In this document: positions 8,190-16,947 of the stretch, one piece after another
Layout of the letters: the number at the start of each line of letters is the position of its first letter
Numbering within the stretch: the first letter of the stretch is position 1
Notes under the pieces: generated by a model
Databases searched by the model: none
The model's input: the letters and a program-made list of their open reading frames with translations, nothing else
What the model was told of the DNA's origin: nothing
Made by a program: the position numbers and the translations under genes
DNA from: Sporosarcina luteola
Lineage (GTDB): Bacteria; Bacillota; Bacilli; Bacillales_A; Planococcaceae
DNA: 64,000 nt
Assembly: GCF_007991495.1 (NCBI RefSeq)
Contig: NZ_BJYL01000017.1
Location: forward strand, 1-64,000
Direction: 5' to 3'

Positions 8190-9668
8190 TTATTCCGTGT
8201 CGATTTGCGCCCGTTGCAATTTCCCACTGAAATCTACGTAAATGCTCTTCCACTCCGTAAACACATCAAGCGCCGCCACTCCTGAATCCCGATGCCCATT
8301 GCCCGTACCCTTCGTTCCTCCGAAGGGAAGATGAATTTCTGCGCCCGTCGTTCCGGCATTGACATAGACAATCCCAGTATCAAGATCCCGTTGCGCACGG
8401 AACACTTTATTCACATCCTTAGAAAAAATAGAGCTCGACAATCCATAAATGACACTATTATTCACTTCAATCGCTTCATCCAGGCTGCCGACCTCAATCA
8501 ATGAAACGACCGGCCCAAAGATTTCTTCTTGTGCCAAACGACTATCCCATTTCACATCTGTGAACAATGTCGGTTCAAAGTAATGGCCCTTCGCCAAGTC
8601 GCCTTCCGTCAGGACACTCCCGCCCGCCAACAATTTCGCGCCTTCCTCTTTTCCGATTTCAACATAGCTTTGGATCTTCTCCAATGCCTTTCCGTTAATG
8701 ACTGGTCCAATTTTCACAGACTCGTCCATTCCATCGCCAATCGTCAAATGCTTCATCGACGCCAACAGTTTCTGTTCAAGATCTTCCTTTACATCCTTAT
8801 GCACGATGACCCGGCTGCATGCAGTACAACGCTGTCCTGCAGTCCCGAATGCGCTCCAAAGAATCCCCTCTACAGCAAGGTCGATATCCGCATCATCCAT
8901 AACGATGACCGCATTTTTCCCACCCATTTCAAGCGATACTTTCTTCAAATGACGTCCGCCTGTTTCCGCAACATGACGGCCAGTATCCGTAGATCCTGTG
9001 AATGAAATGACGCGGACGTCCGGATGTTCGATCATCGCAGTTCCTACTTCCGAACCTGAACCGAACACGACATTCGCAACGCCCGCCGGAATTCCGACCT
9101 CTTCAAAGATCTTTGCCATTTCATACGCCATCATCGGTGTTTCAGTCGCCGGTTTCCAAACGAATGTATTTCCTGCAACGATTGCCGGGAACGATTTCCA
9201 TGTCGCAATCGCAACAGGGAAGTTCCATGGAGTGATCAGTCCTACGACCCCAATCGGTGCTCGGACGCTCATCGCGAATTTATCCTGCAGCTCGGAAGGG
9301 ACAGTCTCGCCGAATAATCTGCGGCCTTCGCCAGCCATATAGAATGCCATATCGATGCCTTCCTGGACTTCTCCGCGGCCCTCCTCGATGACTTTCCCCA
9401 TTTCACGCGTCAACACTTGCGCCAAATGCTCTTTTCTTTCCTTCATGAGATTTCCAATTGCATATAAATAATCCGCCCGTTTCGGTGCAGGTACGAGCGC
9501 CCATTTTTTCTGAGCCTCTTTCGCCGCCTTCACGGCCAGATCAACGTCTTCACTTGTTGATAAACGTACTTGCGCCAGCTCTTCCCCAGTTGCCGGATTT
9601 GTAACAGCGGTATATTTCGCTCCCCCGCTATCCTGCCAAGATCCTCCGATAAAGTTGTTCAATTGCAT
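8190..9668 (-). CDS. NAD(P)-dependent aldehyde dehydrogenase, probable aminoadipate-semialdehyde dehydrogenase
   Basis: ALDH superfamily, 492 residues from the ATG at 9668. That start has AGAAAGGGG nine bases ahead, whereas the longer reading has this ribosome site inside it. Key elements: [14 protein letters not shown] with the NAD-binding Asn, [23 protein letters not shown] with the general-base Glu, [15 protein letters not shown] with the catalytic Cys, and [13 protein letters not shown]. It is the first gene of the leftward lysine cluster. Inference from context: it oxidises allysine/piperideine-6-carboxylate, the product of the downstream lysine 6-dehydrogenase, to 2-aminoadipate. From sequence alone a ketoglutarate- or succinate-semialdehyde role is also possible. 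Confidence 0.9.
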   Translation of the reverse strand: MQLNNFIGGSWQDSGGAKYTAVTNPATGEELAQVRLSTSEDVDLAVKAAKEAQKKWALVPAPKRADYLYAIGNLMKERKEHLAQVLTREMGKVIEEGRGEVQEGIDMAFYMAGEGRRLFGETVPSELQDKFAMSVRAPIGVVGLITPWNFPVAIATWKSFPAIVAGNTFVWKPATETPMMAYEMAKIFEEVGIPAGVANVVFGSGSEVGTAMIEHPDVRVISFTGSTDTGRHVAETGGRHLKKVSLEMGGKNAVIVMDDADIDLAVEGILWSAFGTAGQRCTACSRVIVHKDVKEDLEQKLLASMKHLTIGDGMDESVKIGPVINGKALEKIQSYVEIGKEEGAKLLAGGSVLTEGDLAKGHYFEPTLFTDVKWDSRLAQEEIFGPVVSLIEVGSLDEAIEVNNSVIYGLSSSIFSKDVNKVFRAQRDLDTGIVYVNAGTTGAEIHLPFGGTKGTGNGHRDSGVAALDVFTEWKSIYVDFSGKLQRAQIDTE

Positions 9669-9770
9669 TGCAACATTCCCCTTTCTGTCAAACTCTTTTG
9701 AAACCGCTCTCAATCTATCTATTTCGACATGTTCCAATTAGAACCCTTCCTTTTTTCAGAATAAAAACAA

Positions 9771-9812
9771 AAAAACCCGAAAAGGCATTAGCCTTCTCGG
9801 GATTTTGTTTAT
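9771..9812. terminator. Terminator of the MFS exporter gene
   Basis: CCCGAAAAGGC pairs with GCCTTCTCGGG (one mismatch, 3-base loop), followed leftward by a long T run (AAAACAAAAAAA on the + strand). It lies between the exporter stop and the aldehyde dehydrogenase promoter region. Confidence 0.8.
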
Positions 9813-11347
9813 TCCGGAGCTGTTTCAGAAGTAATATTCGGGTTTTCTGATTGTTGCTTCTTCACATCTTCGTATTGTGGCGGTTTGACTCTTTTAACAA
9901 ATAGCGCAAGAATCAATGCAACAACGGATATGAACGCTGCGATAAGAAATGAATAGTTGATTCCGTCCAGCATGGACTTCAACATGATTTCATTTTGCAC
10001 ACTTGCAGCTGCCTCGCCGCTAGTAGGCAGGTTTCCGGAGGCTGCTGCTTGTTGAGCAAGTTCCGCGCCTGAGCGTTCCATTTTCTTCGTCATGATCGTC
10101 AACAAAATAGCCGAGCCGATCGCGCCGGAAACTTGCTGTAATGTATTGTTCATCGCTGTACCATGCGGATTGGATTTCATCGGTATTTGATTCAACCCGT
10201 TTGTCATAATTGGCATCATTACCATCGACATACCAAACATACGTACAGTATAAATTAACATTAAGTAGTAATAACCCGTCGTTAATTCAAGTCTGCTTAA
10301 AAAGTAGGTAGCCCCAACAGTGATGACTAGCCCAGTAATCGAAAGCACACGCGGCCCGTATTTATCAAATAGCCGTCCTGTGATCGGTGACATAACACCC
10401 ATGACAATCGCTCCCGGCAGCATAAGCAATCCTGCGTCGAACGGTGAAATCCCCCGAACGTTCTGCACGTAAAGCGGCGTTAAAATCATACCGGAGAACA
10501 TGGCCACTGACGTGACAATCGAAATGATCGAAGCAAGGGCGAACATCGGATACTTATAAATTTTAAAATCCAACATTGGGTCTTTCATTAGAAGTTGTCG
10601 GATGATAAATGCAGCAAGAGAAATGGCGCCAACCACAATCGTGCCATAAACAATCGGTGAATCCCATCCCTTATCACCAGCAGAACTGAAGCCATATAGC
10701 AGGCCTCCGAATCCGATACTTGATAGGATTAAAGAAAGAACATCCAAACTCATATTCCGATTCGGCGTAATATTACGCAGTTTAAAGAGCGCGAACACGA
10801 TTGTCAAAATCGCAAATGGAAGAACGATTTCGAAAAGCGTCCGCCATGAATAATGCTCAACAATCCATCCGGACAATGTCGGCCCAATTGCAGGAGCTGT
10901 GAACATGACAAGACCGAACATCCCCATTGCGGAGCCCCGTTTTTCGATAGGGAAGGCAACAAGCATAACGTTCATTAAAAGCGGCATCATCATCGCGGAA
11001 CCGGAAGCTTGAATCATCCTGGATGCGACGAGCACTCCAAAGGTTGGTGCGAAAACCGCAAGCGCTGTCCCTATTGTAAATAATGTCATAGCTGTTAAGA
11101 ACAATTTTCGATTCGTGAACTTCTGGATAAAGAACGCACTTGCCGGAATCATGATCCCATTCACTAGCATATAACCTGTCGTTAACCATTGAACCTGTGA
11201 AGGCTTTACCGAGAATTCCGTCATAATCGAAGGCAAAGCAATATTTAATAATGTATTATTCAAAAGTGCAACGAAAGCTCCGAAGAATAAAATCGCAATC
11301 ATTCCATATGGAGGCTTCTCATGCATCTTTTTTATGTCCATTTCCAA
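9809..11347 (-). CDS. DHA2-family multidrug MFS exporter (EmrB/QacA, LmrB-like)
   Basis: Integral membrane protein of 512 residues with about 14 transmembrane segments, the DHA2 size. The diagnostic motif LNNTLLNIALPSIMTEF lies in TM1, followed by QWLTTGYMLVNGIMIPASAFF, and a mid-protein GRLFDKYGPR loop. The charged C-terminal tail is cytoplasmic. The TTG start at 11347 has GGAGG nine bases ahead; the ATG two codons later is 14-15 bases away. It is divergent from a TetR gene, with two near-identical candidate operators in between, the usual arrangement for a repressor-controlled drug pump. Substrate unknown. Confidence 0.9.
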   Translation of the reverse strand: MEMDIKKMHEKPPYGMIAILFFGAFVALLNNTLLNIALPSIMTEFSVKPSQVQWLTTGYMLVNGIMIPASAFFIQKFTNRKLFLTAMTLFTIGTALAVFAPTFGVLVASRMIQASGSAMMMPLLMNVMLVAFPIEKRGSAMGMFGLVMFTAPAIGPTLSGWIVEHYSWRTLFEIVLPFAILTIVFALFKLRNITPNRNMSLDVLSLILSSIGFGGLLYGFSSAGDKGWDSPIVYGTIVVGAISLAAFIIRQLLMKDPMLDFKIYKYPMFALASIISIVTSVAMFSGMILTPLYVQNVRGISPFDAGLLMLPGAIVMGVMSPITGRLFDKYGPRVLSITGLVITVGATYFLSRLELTTGYYYLMLIYTVRMFGMSMVMMPIMTNGLNQIPMKSNPHGTAMNNTLQQVSGAIGSAILLTIMTKKMERSGAELAQQAAASGNLPTSGEAAASVQNEIMLKSMLDGINYSFLIAAFISVVALILALFVKRVKPPQYEDVKKQQSENPNITSETAPE

Positions 11348-11396
11348 CTTAAACTTCCTCCATTCAATCTATCAGTTTTTACAACATGTTCTCTAG

Positions 11397-11415
11397 TTTA
11401 TACCCTCAGTCCAAA
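11397..11415. promoter_or_regulatory. Candidate TetR operator 1 (exporter side)
   Basis: TTTATACCCTCAGTCCAAA. It shares a TACC-x2-CAGTCCAAAA block with the site at 11495-11513 and has partial dyad symmetry, TTTnnAC-N5-GTnnAAA. It lies about 50 bp ahead of the exporter start. Confidence 0.55.
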
Positions 11416-11494
11416 ATAATCAAATAAGGAAACCGTTTTCATTCAAAAAAAGTCTTTAACCCTGTCAATACAACCTTTTATCTGGTAAAGTTGT

Positions 11495-11513
11495 TTTGTA
11501 CCACCAGTCCAAA
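11495..11513. promoter_or_regulatory. Candidate TetR operator 2 (regulator side)
   Basis: TTTGTACCACCAGTCCAAA, an imperfect palindrome TTTGnAC-N5-GTnCAAA, 98 bp from operator 1 and about 30 bp ahead of the tetR ATG. The pairing of two such sites between divergent genes suggests joint autoregulation and pump control. Confidence 0.6.
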
Positions 11514-11540
11514 AAAACAATAATTAGTAAGGTGATATTA

Positions 11541-12425
11541 ATGAACGAGCGTAAACGGCAAGTAATGCTGGCAGCTCAAAGATTGATTATAGAAAAAGGT
11601 TTCGCTTCTACTTCTGTGCAGGACATCTTGGAGGAAGCTAAAATTTCCAAAGGGACGTTCTATAATTATTTCACGTCTAAAAATGAATGCCTGATTGCGA
11701 TATTGGATCATGCGGCAGAAGAGTCCATTATTCGCAGGCGGGATTTATTAGTCGGGCGTGATCATAGCGACAAAGATTTGTTGGCTAAACAAATTCTTAT
11801 CCGGATGCATGTAAATCGGGAACTTAATTTAATCCCGGTTTATGAAGCGATTTTTCACTCCAACGATGAGGAACTTCGGAATTTCGTCAAATTACGTCAT
11901 GTCGAGGAATTGAATTGGATGTCCGGGCGTCTTATCGATGTATACGGCAAAAAAGCTGAACCCCATGCTGTCGATTGTTCCGTGATGATATTAGGAATGA
12001 TTCAACAACTTTCGCATTTTTGGACAGTCGGTTCTCCCGAGATCCTCAATATCGAGAAACTTGTTCATTTCGCGATTAGGCGAGTTGATGCAATCATGTT
12101 TGATTTAATTGAGAACGGGGACATTTTGCTCGGAAAACTTATGTTAAAATCGATGGCAACTACAAATAGTACAATTGAAGATTATGAAAAAAAGATTCAT
12201 CAACAATTGCAATTGATCAAAGGAAAGCTGGAGAATGGGATTGGTCACCAATATATCGATTTCCTTTTGAACGAATTACAAACCGGAAACCCACAGCTAT
12301 CTATTATGGAAGTTGTAACATGGTCATTGCGTGACGTCGGAAAAGACACGAAGCAAGCCTCCCGTATCAATGAAGCTGCTTTACTAATATGGGATTATAT
12401 CGACATGATTAAAACAGATAAGTGA
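11541..12425 (+). CDS. TetR-family transcriptional regulator
   Basis: 294 residues from the ATG at 11541, preceded by AAGGTGATATTA; the longer reading from 11496 would run through the candidate operator. The N-terminal TetR helix-turn-helix is clear: RQVMLAAQRLIIEKGF, then TSVQDILEEAKISKGTFYNYFTSK. The rest, about 230 residues, is a ligand-binding domain somewhat longer than the typical 140-150. Its place opposite a DHA2 exporter and the twin palindromes indicate a drug-responsive repressor of that pump. The inducer is unknown. Confidence 0.9.
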   Translation: MNERKRQVMLAAQRLIIEKGFASTSVQDILEEAKISKGTFYNYFTSKNECLIAILDHAAEESIIRRRDLLVGRDHSDKDLLAKQILIRMHVNRELNLIPVYEAIFHSNDEELRNFVKLRHVEELNWMSGRLIDVYGKKAEPHAVDCSVMILGMIQQLSHFWTVGSPEILNIEKLVHFAIRRVDAIMFDLIENGDILLGKLMLKSMATTNSTIEDYEKKIHQQLQLIKGKLENGIGHQYIDFLLNELQTGNPQLSIMEVVTWSLRDVGKDTKQASRINEAALLIWDYIDMIKTDK

Positions 12426-12435
12426 AACTTTCAGA

Positions 12436-12484
12436 AGCCTCCCTTCGTAGTAATGTTTATGAACTATGAAAAGGGAGGCTTTTT
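12436..12484 (+). terminator. Hairpin ending tetR that also buries the next gene's ribosome site
   Basis: AGCCTCCCTT (12436-12445) pairs perfectly with AAGGGAGGCT (12471-12480); CGTAG/CTATG extends the stem inward. TTTT follows, so it reads as an intrinsic terminator. The 3' arm contains AGGGAGG, correctly spaced from the ATG at 12485. Confidence 0.75.
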
Positions 12485-13282
12485 ATGAACAATCACGAAA
12501 TCGATTACAAACTGTACGGGGACGATATGCAATTTGTCGAGGTTGAACTTGATCCAGGTGAAACAGTTGTCGCTGAGGCAGGTTCACTGATGATGATGGA
12601 AGACGGAATCGAAATGGAGACGATTTTCGGAGACGGTTCCGGAAATTCAGGCGGAGGCATCATGGGTAAACTGATGGGAGCAGGGAAACGCTTGTTAACC
12701 GGAGAAAGTTTATTCATGACGACATTCACGAATGAAGGATCCGGTAAAAAGCACGCTTCCTTCGCAGCACCGTATCCAGGAAAAATCATTCCGATGGATT
12801 TAAGCCAATTCAACGGTAAGATCGTTTGCCAGAAGGATGCATTTCTAGCAGCCGCAAAAGGCGTTTCTGTCGGCATTGAATTCCAACGTAAACTAGGCGT
12901 CGGCTTTTTCGGCGGCGAAGGATTCATCATGCAAAAGCTTGAAGGAGACGGCATGTGTTTCGTGCATGCTGGCGGAACGATCATCGAAAAGACCCTATCC
13001 CCGGGGGAGACATTGCGTGTCGATACAGGATGCCTTGTCGCGATGACACAGGACGTCGATTACAATATTGAAATGGTAAAGGGCGTTAAGACGGCGTTGT
13101 TCGGCGGCGAAGGATTGTTTTTCGCGACTTTGCGCGGACCGGGAAAAGTATGGGTGCAATCGTTGCCGTTCTCAAGGCTCGCAAGTCGCGTATTTGCTGC
13201 AGCACCACAAACTCCAGGCGGCGGATCAAGAGACGAAGGCAGCATCGCAGGTGGATTGTTCAATATGCTGGGCGGAAAGTAA
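12485..13282 (+). CDS. AIM24 / TIGR00266 family protein
   Basis: 265-residue soluble protein of the AIM24 (DUF124) family, a beta-rich fold of unknown biochemical role. Recognised by the N-terminal [20 protein letters not shown] with a short MMME stretch, a glycine-rich segment [20 protein letters not shown], the central [16 protein letters not shown] and [16 protein letters not shown], and the repeat [18 protein letters not shown]. The ribosome site AGGGAGG sits within the 3' arm of the tetR terminator hairpin, so expression may depend on transcription or unfolding of that stem. No functional partner is evident. Confidence 0.85.
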   Translation: MNNHEIDYKLYGDDMQFVEVELDPGETVVAEAGSLMMMEDGIEMETIFGDGSGNSGGGIMGKLMGAGKRLLTGESLFMTTFTNEGSGKKHASFAAPYPGKIIPMDLSQFNGKIVCQKDAFLAAAKGVSVGIEFQRKLGVGFFGGEGFIMQKLEGDGMCFVHAGGTIIEKTLSPGETLRVDTGCLVAMTQDVDYNIEMVKGVKTALFGGEGLFFATLRGPGKVWVQSLPFSRLASRVFAAAPQTPGGGSRDEGSIAGGLFNMLGGK

Positions 13283-13291
13283 TTTTGGATT

Positions 13292-13317
13292 CCGGGATGC
13301 CTTGGGCGTTCCGGTTT
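13292..13317 (+). terminator. Terminator of the AIM24 gene
   Basis: CCGGGATGCC and GGGCGTTCCGG form an imperfect stem followed by TTTTTATTT, 10 bases after the stop codon. Confidence 0.65.
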
Positions 13318-13334
13318 TTATTTGGCGCGGGATA

Positions 13335-13441
13335 TCGAAGAAGTTCTCTTTTCCACTTGAATAGTTCTCGTTCTTTGCTGATGAGTTCTCATTCCCTCTC
13401 GATCAGTTCTCGTTCTCCGCCTTTTAGTTCTCATTTCCAGT
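13335..13441 (-). repeat. 21-bp tandem array, family 1 (5 units)
   Basis: AGTTCTC recurs exactly every 21 bases at 13342, 13363, 13384, 13405 and 13426, mostly extended to AGTTCTCRTTC. The remaining ~10 bases differ between units. Read leftward the core is GAAYGAGAACT, the same as the ten-unit array at 30100-30309. It fills the space between the terminators of two convergent genes. Confidence 0.9.
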
Positions 13442-13463
13442 AGAATGCATCCCTACCAATACG

Positions 13464-13500
13464 AAAAGCCGACGGAAACATCGGCTTCCATCGGCTCTTC
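13464..13500 (-). terminator. Terminator of the SEC-C gene
   Basis: AAAAGCCGACGGAAA and TTCCATCGGCT pair around CATCGGC, giving a T run leftward, just beyond the stop at 13510. Confidence 0.75.
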
Positions 13501-13509
13501 TTTCCCTCT

Positions 13510-15333
13510 TCAATTCGGGCCATTCAACAATAGCCAAATATACCTTGCTTCTTCCTCGCTACCCGGTTTAATGAACATCTGCTTCGGATAATCCGATGTT
13601 TTCACTTTGAACGTCCTCAAATGCATGACATGTCCATTCGCTTTTGCCGCCTTTTCAAGCATCTCCCCGGCATCTTCCGATTTCCCTTCAGAAGCATCAT
13701 GTTCAAGCTTCCAATCAAGATATAAATACGTCGCGTCACCTTGCGATCCTTTTTCATAGCGGACCATGATTTCTGCCGCCTCATTGAACCGCTTCGCATG
13801 GATCAAAGAAGCGACCGCTTCGAAACGAGCGCCTTGATTATCTGTCGCATTCATTCTGACAAGATCTTTGAACACATCGGCAGCTTCACCAAATTCTTTA
13901 TTCATGAATAAATGGACGCCGTACGTAAAAGCGGCTCGCATGAAAGGCCGGTTCGGTAAATTCATCCACGGATTTTCTCCCGGCTCGAATATCTTGCTGG
14001 CATTGCGGATCGCCTTTTCGTATAAGTCAGACGCTTTTTCTACGTCTTCTTCACCTTCTGCCGCAAGCAATAGCGCATCTGGAAGTCCTGGTGAAATCGA
14101 CAATGCCTTCGCGGCAAGCTCGCGTCTTTCTTCTTCGTCTTCAGCAGCATATGCCTCATACGCAAGCATTTGAGCCCGTCCTTCATCCACGTCGGGTTTG
14201 CGCTCAGGTTGGACAACACCCGCCGTCGTCATCGCTGTTTCCCAAAGCCCCTTTTCCGTCTGGCGCGGGTCAGTACCAATGTCGTAGGCACGGTTCGCCA
14301 TTGGTTCATCGAAACTCCCCATCATCTCTTCATACAAAGAAGACAAATCCTTCGCGATCGGCTCCATTGCTTCGACTGTGGAATCGTATTGCGCAACAAT
14401 TTCCGTCTGCGTGCTGATCAATCCTCTAATGACACCAAGCTGAACTCCTGTCCAAACAGCTGCCGCCACAAAATCATTTTCAGAATCGACTTCCGAATGA
14501 TGATTCATGAAATAGGCGACCGCCAATTTGTGCAGGATTTCCCTTACACCGGCATCTTGTTCCAATCCACGCAATGCTGCTTCCAATGCTTTCAGTGATT
14601 CCAACTGCGAAGGGGCCAGCACCTCTTCAACCAATTCATTAAGCGATGCCTGGCTGCGCTTGATGAATAACTCGTAAATATCTAGTGCATGCTTGCGGAT
14701 GAATTGTTCAGGTACCAGCCTTTCGTTCTTCTCTCTCAATTCCATAAGCGACTGTTTCGTCTGCTTGCTCCATCTCGCCAAAAATATCATCGACGAAACC
14801 GGCGCAATGGCGTCCTCTCTCTTTCGCGGATCGCGCAGCACCGAACCGAACATTAACGTTCCCGGATCAACCGGCATCCCTTCATTTCGAGTGACATGAT
14901 AGATGTCTTCGGTGAATAACTGACGAACTTCCAGCATCCCATCGTCCGCACCAATCACTTCGGCAAGCAGCATAAACGGCTCGTCCCAGGCTCGTAATAC
15001 TGAAAGCACCGCTTCACGCTTCGCTTTTCCGAGCTGTTCTTGTATGTATTCACGCCAGCTCGACGGATTGTAGACGAATAAATAAAATTCACCCGCCGCC
15101 TCTTCGATATCCTCCTTCACCCAACTGTCCGACAGACGGAGAAGCCACTCGCGCATCATGCGGGTCATCTCTTTCCTGGCGTCCCCTTTCGGATAATGTT
15201 CGAAGAAATTACCGAGGACTTGATCCAATTCTTCATTCACAATCAACCCGACCAAATCTGGCCCTTGCTTGCCACAGCATTTCTTATATTTTTTCCCGCT
15301 CCCACAAGTACAAGGATCATTTCTGCCAATCAT
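13510..15333 (-). CDS. SEC-C metal-binding motif protein with helical repeat region
   Basis: 607-residue cytoplasmic protein. The N-terminus MIGRNDPCTCGSGKKYKKCC is the SEC-C zinc-binding motif (C-x-C-x8-CC), better known from the end of SecA. The rest is alpha-helical and acidic. Its last third (from about residue 375, AQMLAYEAYAAEDEEERREL) looks like tetratricopeptide-type helical repeats (ALSISPGLPDALLLAAEGE, FMRAAFTYGVHLFMNKEFG). The ATG follows GAGGGGGTTATACA. SEC-C/TPR proteins of this size are widespread in Bacillales, with no firm function that I know; protein-protein docking is plausible. It is a single-gene unit with its own terminator. Confidence 0.8.
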   Translation of the reverse strand: MIGRNDPCTCGSGKKYKKCCGKQGPDLVGLIVNEELDQVLGNFFEHYPKGDARKEMTRMMREWLLRLSDSWVKEDIEEAAGEFYLFVYNPSSWREYIQEQLGKAKREAVLSVLRAWDEPFMLLAEVIGADDGMLEVRQLFTEDIYHVTRNEGMPVDPGTLMFGSVLRDPRKREDAIAPVSSMIFLARWSKQTKQSLMELREKNERLVPEQFIRKHALDIYELFIKRSQASLNELVEEVLAPSQLESLKALEAALRGLEQDAGVREILHKLAVAYFMNHHSEVDSENDFVAAAVWTGVQLGVIRGLISTQTEIVAQYDSTVEAMEPIAKDLSSLYEEMMGSFDEPMANRAYDIGTDPRQTEKGLWETAMTTAGVVQPERKPDVDEGRAQMLAYEAYAAEDEEERRELAAKALSISPGLPDALLLAAEGEEDVEKASDLYEKAIRNASKIFEPGENPWMNLPNRPFMRAAFTYGVHLFMNKEFGEAADVFKDLVRMNATDNQGARFEAVASLIHAKRFNEAAEIMVRYEKGSQGDATYLYLDWKLEHDASEGKSEDAGEMLEKAAKANGHVMHLRTFKVKTSDYPKQMFIKPGSEEEARYIWLLLNGPN

Positions 15334-15424
15334 TGTATAACCCCCTCTAGTTGCTTTCTTTCATCATAACAAACATGGCTAGCGAATGTCGCATTGCTCC
15401 ACTTACAGGTGGGTCGTTAGTCCC

Positions 15425-15499
15425 GAAATGACGATAACTCTTGCGAAGTGACCGATAACTTATTGAAATGAACGATAATCGCCTAGAAATGACCGTTAA
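15425..15499 (+). repeat. 20/21-bp tandem array, family 2 (4 units)
   Basis: Units begin RAATGA or AAGTGA at 15426, 15446, 15466 and 15487, consensus AARTGAMCGATAAC followed by 6-7 variable bases. The same family occurs at 30341-30443 and, inverted, at 25409-25461. It lies between the SEC-C promoter region and the terminator of the hut operon. Confidence 0.85.
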
Positions 15500-15526
15500 A
15501 AAAACACCCGGAGCTCTCCGGGTGCC
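15498..15526 (-). terminator. Terminator of the hutU-hutI-yjiH-like operon
   Basis: CACCCGGAG and CTCCGGGTG form a perfect stem, followed leftward by a seven-T run. Confidence 0.85.
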
Positions 15527-15537
15527 TTAAACTTTAC

Positions 15538-16857
15538 CTATAGCAATAAATACGCAATCGGCGTCACGATAATGATTGTTAAAATGACGCGTTGCACCCA
15601 AATTGCAATTAGCTGCGGAATGGAAATCGGGATTTCCGTCGATACGATACATGGCACGACTGCCGAGAAGAAAATGATTGATGAAACCGATACGACCGCG
15701 ATGACAAACTTAACGACCAGTGCAGATTCCACAACGAGCAGCGCTGGAAGGAACATTTCCGCAATACCGAGGGCACTCGCTTTTGCGACGAGCATTGGCT
15801 CCGGCAGCTGCATCGCCCATGTGAACGGGTAGAAAATGTATCCGATCCAGTCGAATACAGGCGTGAACTCAGCCAGCACAAGCCCCAGTAGACCGATGGA
15901 CAAAATGGAAGGCAGAATTGCCATTGCCATCAAAAGCCCGTCTTTTATGTTCTCCACAAGATTTTGCGCTAACGTCGGCGCTTTCGATACAGTTTCCATC
16001 GCTTCATTCCAAGCTGTCGCTAGGCGCTTCCCTTCCGGCTTCACTTCCGGTTGAGGCGTCGAGCCTTCATAGTATTCGTTTTTCATCGAGCGCAATGGCC
16101 ATAAGTGGACAGTGATTGCTGTAACGATAAACGTGACAACCAACGTCGTCCAGAAATACAAATTCCACATGCTCATCAAGTCGAGCGTCTTTGCAACGAC
16201 GACCATGAATGTCGCAGAAACCGTCGAGAACCCTGTCGCGATGATAGCGGCTTCCTTCGCCGTATATTTCCCTTCCTTATACACACGGTTTGTAATCAAT
16301 AGCCCTAACGAATACGAACCAACGAATGAAGCAACAGCGTCGATTGCTGACCTGCCCGGCGTCTTCCAAATCGGACGCATGATCGGCTGCACGAGGACAC
16401 CGATAAATTCCAACAAGCCATACCCGACTAATAACGCTAGGAATATCGCACCGATTGGAACTAATAATCCTACGGGGATAACTAACTTATTCAATAAGAA
16501 CGGTCCCATATCGGGATCAAAAAGCCATGCAGGTCCGACATTAAACACAAGCATGATGCCGACAACTAAACCGATCACTTTAAAAAATGAAAAGACCATA
16601 TTGACCGTCGACTTTTTCCATGTCCCTGAAACGAACGGATAGACCGCACCGGCAAGAATGACGAGCAATGCATAATACGGCAGCGCCCCGCCCCCGTATG
16701 TTTGAATCCATGTAACAATATGATCCAGCATGATTGAATTCTTCCCGCCGATTGTGACAGGAACGAAAAACATGAATGCACCGATTGCACTAAAAACGAA
16801 AAACTTCCACATGCCGGGATTCGACTGAGTGTTCACTTTCTCCCCTACTTGCGCCAT
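15538..16857 (-). CDS. YjiH-family membrane protein with nucleoside-recognition (Gate) domain
   Basis: 439-residue integral membrane protein with about 10-11 hydrophobic segments. The YjiH/Gate pattern is visible: FFVPVTIGGKNSIMLDHIV near the start, FVGSYSLGLLITNRVYKEGK with the Gate-type motif, AAIIATGFSTVSATFMVVVAKT, and a second half with AKASALGIAEMFLPALLVV. The family has no settled substrate. Here it is the third gene behind hutU and hutI, 90 bases after hutI, and takes the place that a histidine permease (HutM) holds in Bacillus subtilis. I therefore infer transport of histidine or a histidine breakdown product. Confidence 0.8.
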   Translation of the reverse strand: MAQVGEKVNTQSNPGMWKFFVFSAIGAFMFFVPVTIGGKNSIMLDHIVTWIQTYGGGALPYYALLVILAGAVYPFVSGTWKKSTVNMVFSFFKVIGLVVGIMLVFNVGPAWLFDPDMGPFLLNKLVIPVGLLVPIGAIFLALLVGYGLLEFIGVLVQPIMRPIWKTPGRSAIDAVASFVGSYSLGLLITNRVYKEGKYTAKEAAIIATGFSTVSATFMVVVAKTLDLMSMWNLYFWTTLVVTFIVTAITVHLWPLRSMKNEYYEGSTPQPEVKPEGKRLATAWNEAMETVSKAPTLAQNLVENIKDGLLMAMAILPSILSIGLLGLVLAEFTPVFDWIGYIFYPFTWAMQLPEPMLVAKASALGIAEMFLPALLVVESALVVKFVIAVVSVSSIIFFSAVVPCIVSTEIPISIPQLIAIWVQRVILTIIIVTPIAYLLL

Positions 16858-16947
16858 ACACCTTTCACCCTTCCCCTAATATTCTGTCAAGTCATCTTGC
16901 AAGAAAGCCGTGAATGAAACGCCAATTTGTTCATCCACGGCAAATGC

